Source: Onthophagus taurus (lineage: Eukaryota > Arthropoda > Insecta > Coleoptera > Scarabaeidae). From it: a DNA stretch of 64,000 nucleotides. The notes beneath the pieces were generated by a model. The model ran no database searches. It saw only the letters and a list, made by a program, of their open reading frames with translations, and was not told where the DNA came from. Shown piece after piece: positions 31,783-42,127 of the stretch; position 1 is the first letter of the stretch, and every line of letters begins with the position of its first letter. The stretch spans positions 15,624,001-15,688,000 of the forward strand of contig NC_091973.1 of NCBI RefSeq assembly GCF_036711975.1, given 5' to 3'. Position numbers and translations under genes: made by a program.

Positions 31783-32615
31783 CCTGGAATATTGCTCCAA
31801 CCGCTCAAGCCGCATTGAAACTTGCCCCAAGCTAGATTTAAGGGCAATATTTTCAGCATTCACAGAATCCAACTCCCTTAATTTTTTGTCCAGATCGGTA
31901 ATTTTCATTTCGAAGTCGGAAATCTTCTCACCGTAAAAGGTAACAGCACGGAGAACTTCCTCATATTTATTGGACAACCCTTTCATCTCAGCCTGAATAT
32001 CCTTTAGAATTTCAAACATTCCCTCAAGTGACCCTATTTCGGAATGCTGACTAGATTTTTGTAAGGAACTTTGCTGTGAGGAACCACCCAGGGACTGTAA
32101 TCGACGGGAATTAGAGGGAATTGTCGAGGGAGATGAGGGGGGTAGATCATCAGCAATTATAATAGATCGGTCCGATCTGATCGAACAGGAGCGACATCTC
32201 CAACTCGCGTCCTCAGCTTTGTAGACGCGAAGATTCTCCAGGCTCAGGCCAACGCATTTCGCATGATAGAACGCTCCACAGGCACCAGCGCACTGAAGTC
32301 CGGGATATTTTCTCAAAATCTTACCGCTACAAGGAACGCACTCCATCTCACTCAAGTTGGCGAAGCCAGTACCGATACGTAAGCACAGCAAAAAAGAACG
32401 TGAGGACGATGAACACCTCTATCAGCAAAAATTAAGGAAATAAAGATTGATAACACTGTGGAAGTCAGCAACTAATTTCCAAAAAAAAACTTGAATAAAT
32501 CACGAACAGTACTAAAAACTATATATCGCGATTAAAATTATTTCAATTAGAACCGAAAACATACGAAAAACAACTTCGAAATGCAGAGCACGGAAAACGA
32601 GGTCCGTACCGCACA
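31783..32615 (-). pseudogene. LINE ORF1, N-terminal part with PHD-type zinc finger
   Basis: An ATG at 32346 gives MECVPCSGKILRKYPGL, then CAGACGAFYHAKCVG and WRCRSCS. The C-x2-C ... C-x-H/C pattern is that of a PHD finger, as found at the start of ORF1 proteins of some CR1/Daphne-like LINEs. A Ser-rich linker and a coiled coil follow (EMFEILKDIQAEMKGLSNKY to MRLERLEQYSR). At about 31783 the protein is cut and Tc1 sequence begins. 32347-32615 is the probable 5' UTR of the LINE. The C-terminal ORF1 domain is found twice at 34425-35276. ORF1p normally binds the element RNA. Confidence 0.75.
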
Positions 32616-32630
32616 ACCGCATTGATAATA

Positions 32631-33074
32631 ATTGGTGAACAAACACTTACATTTGAAGAGATGTCAACGGTCCTGTCCCAGATCGACGCTGTCTTAAACT
32701 CCAGACCATTGTGTCCTTTATCGAGTGATCCAAATGACTTATTACCATTAACCCCCGCACATTTTTTACTTTTAGGTCCTCTTGGTGCACAGATTCCAAG
32801 TCCAAATCTTATTGATCGTCCATTGAACCGTTTGGATCGGTGGAATTTACTGCAGCGAATGGTTCAGGATTTCTGGGGACGCTGGCGAAATGAATATTTA
32901 TACAATCTTCAACAACGCCAAAAATGGATACTCCTCCAATTCAAATCGGAGAATTAGTTGTTATACGTAACGAATTAAAACCTCAATTGCAATGGACTAC
33001 TGGACGTGTTGTGGAAGTACACCCTGGTAAAGACGGTCGCGTTCGAGTGATAACCGTTAAAACTCCGAATTGAA
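32631..33074 (+). pseudogene. BEL/Pao integrase C-terminus
   Basis: The plus strand reads GEQTLTFEEMSTVLSQIDAV, LNSRPLCPLSSDPNDL, LTPAHFLLLGPLG, then RLDRWNLLQRMVQDFWGRWR, the invariant end of BEL integrases. In another frame a DUF5641-like tail follows (GELVVIRNELKPQLQW, then HPGKDGRVRVITVKT, to about 33074). It is the missing continuation of the integrase that stops at 37935 on the minus strand; see findings. Confidence 0.87.
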
Positions 33075-33263
33075 AATTTACGCGCCCAGTCAACAAAATA
33101 TGCAACTTGTCCCTAACCTAACTTTGTAAAAGCTTTATTTACTTATTTTACGTTATTTATTGTACTTACCTGTTTCAATTTCATTATGAAAAAACTAATA
33201 ATTTCAATAATTTCACTTTACTCGCTATTTATTGTTAAAAAATACGCCTTATTTTTTGGTGGG

Positions 33264-33507
33264 TGCCTTGCGCACCCCCAATTTGTCTCCCGCGCACCTT
33301 TAAATAGGATGCGCATGCGAGAGGGACAACAATTAGTAACAAAACCGCCGAACATTGTGTTTTCGAAAAACGTTATATTTTCAAACCGCGTGTTCTGTAA
33401 CCGTAATAGTGATAATAAACCAGGTAAAACAATTTCATTTCTTTTATTCTCTAAACTACCTGAACCATGCCTCATAATAACTGTCCCGGCACTTTGCCGC
33501 GTGCACA
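33264..33507 (+). repeat. 3' LTR of the BEL/Pao element (BEL-2)
   Basis: 244 bp from TGCCTTGCGC to GTGCACA. It is the reverse complement counterpart of 49705-49951. Both contain CGCATGCGAGAGG and CGGCACTTTGC. It follows the integrase tail at the expected distance. Confidence 0.85.
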
Positions 33508-33572
33508 CCTGCATTTTGGAAAATAATGAAAGACATATTTATTTTAAGCAGGTATTCAAGTTATTGTTTATA

Positions 33573-34408
33573 CACTGTTGGAAATGATTCACGAGCACAC
33601 CCTGTATAATCTGAAAGCGTGTGTCTAGCGCAATAAATTTTGGTATAGAAGTAGTACTAAAGTAGTGTAACTTACTCTCACATGGAGAACGGCATAACTC
33701 TGCTGGGAGGAGAAAGATCAATAGCGAGAATATCCCCCATGAGCTTCGCGTACCATCGCTACACGACGTGGCATGGAGTCTATAAGTCGCTGTATTGTAG
33801 CGAGAGGGATGGCCAACCATGCCACCTCAACTCGCCTCCATAGCTCCTCAACGTTAGCCGAGGAAGCCGGAAAACGTAGAAGTCTCCGACCAGTCATGTC
33901 CGAAACATGTTCGATCGGATTCAGATGCGGAGTCCGAGCTAGCCATGGAAGCATTCGTATGCGGTGCTCTTCCACAAAGGTCTGTACAACACGCCCGATG
34001 TGCTGTCGTACTTTATCGTGCATGTATAGCAGACCTGGGAGCCGCCGAACGTAGGGAAGCACAACGAACCGTAGCACCTCATCTACGTATCGTTGACCCG
34101 TCATGGTATGCTATACACGCAGCAGACGTGTACGTCCACCATATGTAATCGCACCCCATACCATAATGCTCAGTTGTCGGTGGATAGGGCGTTCTTGCAG
34201 ACACTGCTCGAGTAGACGATCATCACGGCTCCGACGAACTAAAATTCGCGCATCACCGGTGCTCAATTCGAATCTTGATTCGTCGGAAAACAAAATGTCC
34301 CTCTACTCGGCAGCCTACTAATGCCTAGCGTCGACCCACTCGTGACGTAAGCTGCGGTGCTCGGGTGTTACTGGAATCCGCTGTATCGCACGACGCGCGC
34401 GCCAGTCC
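33573..34408 (-). pseudogene. Tc1 transposon copy C, transposase 3' two-thirds
   Basis: The 3' inverted end starts CACTGTTGGAAAT at 33573 after TA. The minus-strand transposase contains FSDESRFELS, LLYMHDKVRQHIG and LARTPHLNPIEHVSD, the last giving the acidic residue of the DD34E triad (NPIEH). It continues to the natural C-terminus (REAHGGYSRY, 33718). Where it overlaps copy B (31283-31775 against 34408-33925) I saw no differences over about 480 bp. The N-terminus is cut at 34408 at a LINE junction. Confidence 0.88.
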
Positions 34409-34424
34409 AATAGTCTCGAGCAAA

Positions 34425-34945
34425 AACAATAGTCTCGAGCACTACACCGTAAAGAAACGGAACTACAGTTTATTTAGATCGCGCAGTGATCGGATGATCA
34501 CAACATGAGATCGCTCGGACTTACGCACTCGAATAAAGTCACCCTTGAACCACACAAATTTGTACTGTTTCTCCGCCGCCACCAATTTCACCTCGCGAAG
34601 AAGTTTGGCATTTTCCGAAGTTAAATGCTCGTTAACATAAATACCGCTCCCCAATCTCGCCACCGCAATACTCCTCAACGCTTTTGAACCATCAGCGCCA
34701 TCCGAACCGACACGTTGTTTAATTTTTGCAGCCCCCAAGAAACGATCACGAATCATTCTCGACAAGAACCTGACGACAATGTTCTTGGGCTTACGATCTT
34801 TAGATTGAGCAGTGGGCCGGAGTGCCTCCAGCAGGAAGACGGTGAACGGCATCAATATCACTGGAAGAAATCGGAGAGCCGACGGCATCCCCAATCAAGC
34901 CGATAACATCAGTGAGCGATTCTGAGGCACCCTCTGGTACGCCAG
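34425..34945 (-). pseudogene. LINE ORF1 C-terminal part, inverted copy
   Basis: The minus strand reads ASESLTDVIGLIGDAVGSPI, AVHRLPAGGTPAHCSI, then in the next frame PKNIVVRFLSRMIRDRFLGA. It ends with the FP25K-like C-terminal domain (GSGIYVNEHLTSENAKLL ... KFVWFKGDFIRVRK) common in CR1-group ORF1 proteins. It is an inverted duplicate of 34981-35320 extended by about 170 bp upstream. One frameshift lies near 34800. Confidence 0.85.
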
Positions 34946-34980
34946 ATAATTAAGGGAGCAATAACTTAATTATCTGGCGA
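34932..34980. repeat. 15-bp perfect palindrome at the LINE inversion junction
   Basis: CGCCAGATAATTAAG, a ten-base loop, then CTTAATTATCTGGCG, which leads directly into the plus-strand LINE at GAGAATGATTCG. It marks the turning point between the two oppositely oriented ORF1 copies. Confidence 0.88.
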
Positions 34981-34982
34981 GA

Positions 34983-35276
34983 ATGATTCGTGATCGTTTC
35001 TTGGGGGCTGCAAAAATTAAACAACGTGTCGGTTCGGATGGCGCTGATGGTTCAAAAGCGTTGAGGAGTATTGCGGTGGCGAGATTGGGGAGCGGTATTT
35101 ATGTTAACGAGCATTTAACTTCGGAAAATGCCAAACTTCTTCGCGAGGTGAAATTGGTGGCGGCGGAGAAACAGTACAAATTTGTGTGGTTCAAGGGTGA
35201 CTTTATTCGAGTGCGTAAGTCCGAGCGATCTCATGTTGTGATCATCCGATCACTGCGCGATCTAAATAAACTGTAG
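34983..35276 (+). pseudogene. LINE ORF1, C-terminal domain
   Basis: 97 residues from MIRDRFLGAAKIKQRVG to IIRSLRDLNKL, ending in TAG. It is the FP25K-like C-terminal domain (GIYVNEHLTSENAKLLREV, YKFVWFKGDFIRVRK). The preceding PHD finger and coiled coil are displaced to 31783-32346. ORF2 starts 60 bp downstream, the usual LINE order. Confidence 0.85.
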
Positions 35277-35336
35277 TTCCGTTTCTTTACGGTGTAGTGC
35301 TCGAGACTATTGTTTTTGCGGATTTTTGTTTTTTCA

Positions 35337-37764
35337 ATGGCTATCACAGTTTATTATCAGAATGTAAATGGTTTGCGGTCAGAGACTGCAACATCACTCA
35401 TTAACTCCTCTACTCTTGGCCACGATATCATCTGCTCTACCAAAACTTCCCTTAATCCGTCGATTGCTGATGGTGAGTTCTTCTGTTCGAATTATACACT
35501 CTTTCGGCGAGATAGATGTTCGACGATGTCACACAAGACGGACGGTGGCGGTGTTCTGATTGGAGTAAGAAAATGTCTTCGAGCGTCGCCGGCTCCTGGT
35601 TTTAACTCCGACGCGGAAGATGTGTGTTTGAGCGTTGAGTGCGCGATTGGTTGTGTTTTTGTTTGCTGTGTCTACTTGCCCCCAGGGGATCCGGAATCTA
35701 TTTCGGTCTTTCTACGTAAAATGTCATCGATTCGCGATGCGTACCCTGATAATTTAATCTTAATTGTTGGTGATTTTAATTTACCCAATATCGTATGGTA
35801 CCGTTGGAACGATGGGAATTTGGTACCATCTGGTGGTGGTGATCTACGCTCTGGAGAGTTTTTGGAAACGTATCGATATTGTAATTTATGGCAATTTAAT
35901 GATATTAGTAATGATAATCTCAAAATTTTAGATCTGATTCTTAGTAGCACAGCCTGTATACAGGAAGTTAAATCATGTCCAGATCCTCTCGTCGGCCTGG
36001 ATCGCCATCACCCCGCTGTCGAGTCTCTTGTTGACGGCGCTCGACCCAAGGAATTGCGCGATGACCCCACTCTTAAATATTTCTTTAATCGTGTAGATTA
36101 CGAGACGTTTAACAACGTCCTTCTAGATCATAATTGGTCTGATCGACTGGTGGGTCGTAGTGTAGATGATGCGGTTAGCGTATTTTATAGTACCATTCAC
36201 GACCTTATTGATGCTCACGTTCCGCATCGGCAGCTACCTAAACGCAGATTTCCGATCTGGTACTCTGCATCCACGATGAGAGCTATCCGCGAAAAGCTTA
36301 GATTCCATCGTAGATGGAAGATTTATGGTGATAGGGCTGATTATCTAACATTCACGATTTTACATAACCGTACCAAAACCCTCACTAAATCGGATTACGA
36401 TAACTACATTAAGTCAATTCAATCTCAGCTGATTGAGTGTCCGGATCGCTTGTGGTCCTGCGTTAAACATCGGAGGGGCGGATGCGCCGGTATTCCAACT
36501 ACCATGAAGTTCTGTGGTGTTCATGCCGACAATTCTCAGGATATTTGTTCTTTATTCGCCCTTTACTTTAATTCTGTTTTCATTGATGGTAACCCCTCCG
36601 TTCCTTCGCGTGTTATGCCCATTGGGGGTTTTGCGCCCTGGTTTGGTGAAGAAGATGTTTTGTGTGCTCTTAATAAAGTAGATGCGAAGGCTGGAGATGG
36701 TCCGGATAAACTGCCGGGTTGTTTTATTAAAAACTGTGCTACCGGCTTAGCAAAGAGCCTATTTCTTATATTCTCCTTATCCTTACGCTCCGGTGCACTC
36801 CCCAGTGAATGGCGGAGAGCATTTGTATTCCCTGCATTCAAGTCTGGTGACCGTTGCGACATATCCCAGTATCGCCCTATTTCATGTTTGTCTTTACCTT
36901 CAAAAATTTTTGAAAAAATAATTTACCCTAAATTATTATATATTCTGAAGCCCTTCATGATCGTTGAGCAGCATGGCTTTCTGCCTGGTAGATCGGTCGA
37001 GACCAATTTAATAACCTATACCAATTTTATTCATCGTGTTCCTAAACTACGATAAATGTTATAAAATTACTTTCACTCGCAATCGCTACCCTCTGAATTT
37101 TCCCTACAGGCTGGGTGGTGCGGACATTCAATCGGTTGATCGTATTAGCAATCTGGGGGTTACTCTTGATAACAAATTATCGTTTAATTTACATGTGGAA
37201 TCCGTTATTTCCAAAGCTCTGAAGAGGTTGGGTTTCGTGATTCGAACCTGCCGCCCTTTCACAAATATTAATTGCATCAGATTGCTGTATTTAACGCACG
37301 TGAACAGTGTACTTAGCTATGCCTCCACCGTCTGGAATCCTCAGTACCACGTTTACATTAACGGTATCGAATCAGTTCAACGTCGTTTTTTGCGGTACCT
37401 ATCTTATAAAACAAATTTACCTTATTGCGATTACTTTATGCGGTGCAGGGTGCTGGGTTTTCAGACACTGCAACAGAGGAGGCTGTGTTACGATTTACTG
37501 TTTATTTTTAAACTTTGCAATGGCTTCATTAATTCGCCTGAATTGGTTGGTGGGTTACGTTTTTACGTTCCTCCCTACCGGACTAGGGGTGGTCTAATGT
37601 TTAGACTTGATCGTTCCAATACAAATGCCTACTTCAATTCACCTCTTCAGAGATTAATGCATTCATTTGACTCTCACTGTGGAAATATTGATATGTTCAA
37701 CACCTCACTAGCTGCGTTTAGGCGGTTTTTGCGTGGCGTGGGCGTTAATGTCTCGGGTCATTAG
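35337..37764 (+). pseudogene. LINE ORF2: endonuclease and reverse transcriptase, palm deleted
   Basis: ATG 35337 (MAITVYYQNVNGLRSETATS). The apurinic-type endonuclease shows QNVNGLR, VGDFNLPNIVW (about 35767) and DRHHPAV (about 36000), but the usual catalytic Glu of the TETWL motif is Lys (CSTKTSLN, about 35440). The RT begins KVDAKAGDGPDKLPGCFIKN, then WRRAFVFPAFKSGDRCDISQ, YRPISCLS and VEQHGFLPGRSVETNLITY. At about 37040 the frame ends and the RT resumes at FLNYDKCYKITFTRNR, missing the palm with YADD. The thumb region runs to 37764. Cannot be functional. Confidence 0.9.
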
Positions 37765-37934
37765 AATTAATTTTTCTTGTTAGTACTATATTTTTTTTTC
37801 TTGTTTTGTTTTATTTTGTTTTTTTTTTCTCAAATCATTAATCTACAATTAAGTCCGACAATCCGTCATTAATTTGTATAGTGGACGCTTCGCTGGGGGT
37901 TAACCCTGTTTGCGTCCCATTTAAATAAATAAAT

Positions 37935-38680
37935 CACTCTTGTAAGGTGTGTCTTAATATACTTAACTCCAGCCTCAGCCAATCCGTTAAAATGGGGCCC
38001 ACCTGGTGGATTGAATTTCCAATGAATACCCAATGTGGTTTCAGTAACATCTGCCAGTTCTTGGAGTTTGTGGCTAGCACCAACAAAATTCGTTCCCTGA
38101 TCGGAGAATAACATCGAACATTGACCTCGACGGGAAAGAAATCTTCGGAGGGCAGCAATAAATGCAGTTGTAGATAAATCTGAAACCAGCTCGATATGGA
38201 TGGCTTTAGTACTGGCACAAACAAAAACGCATATATACGACTTTACAGACCGGGATCCGCGGGCTCTTGTCATGGTGGTGAGAATTGGGCCAGCGAAGTC
38301 TACTCCAACAACATTAAATGCTTTGAGTTCAGTCACTCGGAACTTTGGAAGGTCAGCCATGAATGGTCTATACGATCTGGGTTTGGCACGGAAGCATTTG
38401 ATACATCTTGATAAAACATGGTAGATGGCACTACGAGGAGACAAAATCTAGTACTGTTGAACCAATATTGCTTATGAGTTAAACGCGACACGTTTGGTAG
38501 TAACACTTGATGTTTCTGATCAAATGGCACACCCGCATTATGTAACCGACCACCCACCCTGAGTAACCCATCTCGATCTAGGAAGGGAGCGAGTTTACGG
38601 ATTGGTTTTGGTAGTAATTGGTTTTTGGTGAGAAAGCAAAGGACTTCAGAAAAGTGTTGAGATTGGACGTGCTTTACTAA
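37935..38680 (-). pseudogene. BEL/Pao integrase core (BEL-2)
   Basis: Minus strand, two or three frames with shifts near 38440. They show VGGRLHNAGVPFDQKHQVLL (start of the integrase region), CIKCFRAKPRSYRPFMADLP (zinc-binding CxxC and linker), then the catalytic core with FNVVGVDFAGPI (first Asp), FSDQGTNFVGA (second) and PHFNGLAEAGVKYIKTHLTR (Glu in LAEAGV). At 37935 the LINE tail interrupts; the next residues (GEQTLTF) are found at 32631 on the other strand. Confidence 0.88.
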
Positions 38681-39140
38681 TAAATGAAGAGACTCTTGTA
38701 ACTCGAAAGAAGATACAACAGAAGAATAAAATCGTTTTTTTTCTGGGTTCTTTGAATGAAGCGAAGGATATAAGATATAATTCGTTTTATTTTTGATAAT
38801 GAGGAAAATTTGGTAAGCAAAATATCAAAAATGTGTGTCTGAATTTCATTCGAGCAGATTACTAATGCTCTTTTTTCCTTGATAATTTCTTCTTCATCTT
38901 CCATGCTGCCATGACTCCTGAGCCAAGCGGAAATGTTATCAGAAAGCCATTTAGGGCCATTCCACCATAGATCGGAGGAAATAAGTTTATCGGGATAAAG
39001 ACCCCGTGAAGCACAATCAGCTGGGTTTTCGTTAGATGGAACATATCTCCAAGATTCTGCGGGTAACACGTCTTGAATATGTGAAATTCTATTGGCGATG
39101 AATATTGTAAAGTATTGAAAGTTATCGATATTGCGCATGC
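38681..39140 (-). pseudogene. BEL/Pao RNase H / connection region (BEL-2)
   Basis: The minus-strand frame 39138-38677 has NFQYFTIFIANRISHIQDVL, WRYVPSNENPADCASRGLYP and DLWWNGPKWLSD. These are the conserved F.ANR..I, W.YVP...NPAD..SRG and LW..GP.WL blocks between RNase H and integrase of BEL elements. To the right it is interrupted by a plus-strand gypsy fragment (39141-40388). Confidence 0.88.
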
Positions 39141-40388
39141 GTGGGTGTGATGGGAGTACCGTCGAAGAGGAATGATCACTTCACCTCGGTGTGTAACATG
39201 TCAACGTGCTTGTAATAAAGAGTTAAGTTAGGAAAGTTTGAATCTTTACTTTAATTCACAAAATCCTAAACACGAATAATACAACTGGCGACGAGGATAA
39301 AAGGAAGAAATTTAAGATATAATGGTTGAAGGAAATCCACCGATGGACCACGTGCGGACCACGTTTGCTTTTCAATTTACACCGGCGATAAATAACTTGT
39401 CAATTCACAAAAGAAGATTGGAGCAGTATTATATCGCGAATGGGGTGAGATAATGGGAACCCGGTGAGATCCTTAAGCTTCGCGCAGGATCGAATCGTCC
39501 AGGATCAAGCAGAGGGGGTGGTACACCGCAGGCGCAGCAGGACAACAGCCAGGGGTCAACAGTTTTCAAAAATAGATTTGAGCCATGCGTATCAGCAAAT
39601 GTTGTTAACCAAAAATTCGCAAGAATTAACGACTATATCTACCCATCGTGGTTTATTTAGATACAAAAGATTACCTTTCGGAGTATCATCTGGCCCAGCC
39701 AAATTTCAAAGAGTAATGGAGAGTATTTTAGGTGGTTTAGAAGGGGTTTGCTGTTTTCTTGATGATATATTGATTACTGGTAATACTTATGAAGAGCACT
39801 TGGTTAGATTAAAAAGAGTTTTGAACTATTTTCAAAAATATGGTTTAACTGTAAGGAAAGAAAAGTGTTCATTTTTTGAAGATTCGGTTTCTTATTTGGG
39901 TTACATCATTGATAAGAATGGTTTACATAAATGTCCGAAAAAGTTAGAAGCAATTAAGAAAATGTCAGTTCCGCAAAATGTTTCGCAATTAAAATCTTTT
40001 CTGGGTTCTGTTAATTATTACCATAAATTTTTCAAAAAATACCTGATATTTTACATCCTTTATATCAATTGCTAAAAAAAAATAATTCATGGAATTGGAC
40101 TGAAGATTGTACAGATGCTTTTTTAAAAATTAAAGAGATGTTATTGTCGCCACAATGTTTAGCTCATTATGATCCAGAAATTGATGTAATATTAACTGTT
40201 GATGCTTCTTCGTATGGGCTAGGTGCTGTATTGGCACATTCTTTTCAGTCTAATGATGTTAAGCCCATTACGTTCGCATCTAGAACACTAGGATTTGCAG
40301 AGAAAAAGTATTCTCAAATTGATAAAGAGGCACTTGCCATTGTTTTTGGTATTAAAAAGTTTCATCAATATTTGTATGGGCGTAAGTT
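39141..40388 (+). mobile_element. truncated gypsy element inside BEL-2 (gypsy-3)
   Basis: A probable LTR end precedes the primer-site-like TGGCGACGAGGAT at about 39287. Then a gag start fragment (MVEGNPPMDHVRTTFAFQF, about 39321) joins by deletion to pol. Frame 39464-40075 has SKIDLSHAYQQMLL, FGVSSGPAKFQRVM and FLDDILITG (RT active site), then LGYIIDKNGLH. After one shift, 40069-40404 has RNase H (LTVDASSYGLGAVLA, SQIDKEALAIVFGIKKFHQY). It stops abruptly at GRKF, where BEL sequence resumes with shared bases AACTGTAG. No integrase or 3' LTR. Confidence 0.85.
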
Positions 40389-41949
40389 CACAACTGTAGC
40401 ATAACCAATATTGGAAGCATCGCAGAATAAATGGAGTTGGCAAGTGTTATAAGAATCCGATAATATCATACGAGGTAAGTTAAAACTTGATAATAATGAA
40501 AGTTTTTGTTTAAACATTTCCCATTTCTGTACTAGCTGAAGGGGCGGTGTTTTATCCCAATCACATTTAAGTTGCCATAAGCGTTGAAGAAAATGTTTTG
40601 CCTTTAGTGTGCATGGAGTTAAAAAAACCCAGTGGGTCATATATTCTGGCAATATCGGAAAGAATAGATCTCTTTGTAGAAGATGAAGGTCGAGGTAAAT
40701 AGGAATATTTGAAATTATCTGTGTTGGGATCCCATTGTAGACCAAGGATTTTTACACAAATAGATTCTTCGTAATCGAGTGATAATAACAATTGTAACTG
40801 ATTCTGGGATACTGTGTTGAGTACTTGCGGACAGTTACTGGCCCATTTGCGGAGTTCAAAACCTCCCTTTTCTAGAACATCAATTAATTCCTTTTGTAAG
40901 GTAAGTATTTCAACAATAGATTGAGCTCCAGTGATAATATCATCCACGTAAATGTTATGTTTGAGTGCCTTGCAAGCTCTCGGATATTCAAGATGATAAA
41001 GATTGGCAAGTTCTGATATTGTTCTAAGGGCTAAAAATGGTGCAGAAGCGACACCGTATGTTACTGTATTTAGGACGTATTCTTGTACAGAATCTTTAGG
41101 TGAAAATCTCCATAAGATTCTTTGGAAATCTTTATGCTCTGGAGCGATAAGAATTTGCCTATACATTTGTCGAATGTCGCAGCTGAATGCATATTTGAAA
41201 CATCGGAATGTGAGTATTATTTTTATTATATCCTTCTGCAATTTGGGACAAATTAAAAGAGTGTCATTTAATGATTTACCGTTTGTTATACTTGCAGAAG
41301 CATCAAAGACGACGCGCAACTTCGTGGAGTCGCCTTCGGAGCGAACAACACAATGATGTAGTAGGTAGTATAATGCTAGACGTTCCGAGGAACCAGAAAT
41401 CGGTGCCATGTGACCAGTGAGGAGGTAATCTTTCATGAATAGTACATAATCCTTTCTCATTTGTGGATTCTTTAATAAACGAGTTTCTAGAAGGTTAAAT
41501 CTTTTCAGGGCCGTGTGATATGATTGACCTAATACAGGCTCATGATTCTTAAAGGGTAATGCTACGATGAAACGACCATCTGATGTTCTACGATGAGTCC
41601 TTTTGAAATGCATTTCACATTGTTGTTTTTCTTTAGATAAATAAGTTGCTGATGGAAGGGTTTCAATTTACCAAAAGGGCTTTAATGTATTGTTTAAAGA
41701 GTCATTGATTATGGATAAACAAGTAGTAGAGCCATTAACTAGGACAGATTTTGAGGAATCAAACGACGACATTTCAGTACGTCCCATGACAATCCATCCG
41801 AAAACAGAATCAAGAGCGATAGGGTCATTAAGGTTACCTTGGACTCTTCCACTGGTAAGTATTTGTGGTACTAATTCAGCTCCTAAGAGCAAATCTATTT
41901 CTTTCAGATTAGAATCAATATCTTGTTTTAATTTTAGTTTCTTTAAATG
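40389..41949 (-). pseudogene. BEL/Pao reverse transcriptase (BEL-2)
   Basis: Minus strand. 41892-41668: IDLLLGAELVPQIL and DSVFGWIVMG (end of protease, linker). 41613-40567: LRVVFDASASITNGKSLND, FSCDIRQMYRQI, TVTYGVASAPFLALR and HNIYVDDIITGAQS (RT active site intact), then GFELRKWASN. After a frameshift near 40620: LKAKHFLQRLWQLKCDWD and FCDASNIGYA (start of RNase H). A further break lies near 41640. This is the best-preserved part of the BEL copy, but multiple shifts make it dead. The gypsy-2 element separates it from gag. Confidence 0.9.
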
Positions 41950-41954
41950 AGGAT

Positions 41955-42115
41955 TGTAATAATACTACTTTTGTATTGTGAACTATTAATTTATTGATTA
42001 ACAACGTTACAACAAAATGGCTGTTCGCTACTTCGTAGACGCTAGAAGAATAGTGACCGCGTCTTTTCGCGAGTCATCGTATTGGCGTGGTATTGCATAG
42101 GCAATTTATATAACA
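41955..42115 (-). repeat. 3' LTR of gypsy-2
   Basis: 161 bp. It is preceded on the minus strand by a purine tract (AAAAAAAAAAGGGTG, 42116-42130). Confidence 0.95.
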
Positions 42116-42127
42116 CACCCTTTTTTT

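Larger units (their letters stand above)
34981..37934 (+). mobile_element. LINE (Jockey/CR1-like), plus-strand body with AAATA-type tail
   Basis: It contains the end of ORF1 (34983-35276), a spacer, ORF2 (from 35337), a 3' UTR and a tail ending TTTAAATAAATAAAT at 37934. BEL integrase sequence begins immediately after, on the other strand. The tail type and protein match the LINEs at 1444-2562 and 44069-45450, so all three are one family. Confidence 0.9.

Noticed and set aside
33773-34148. Plus-strand open frames with Ser/Arg-rich translations
   Set aside because: Antisense shadows of the Tc1 transposase on the other strand; the same occur against copy B at 31166-31588.
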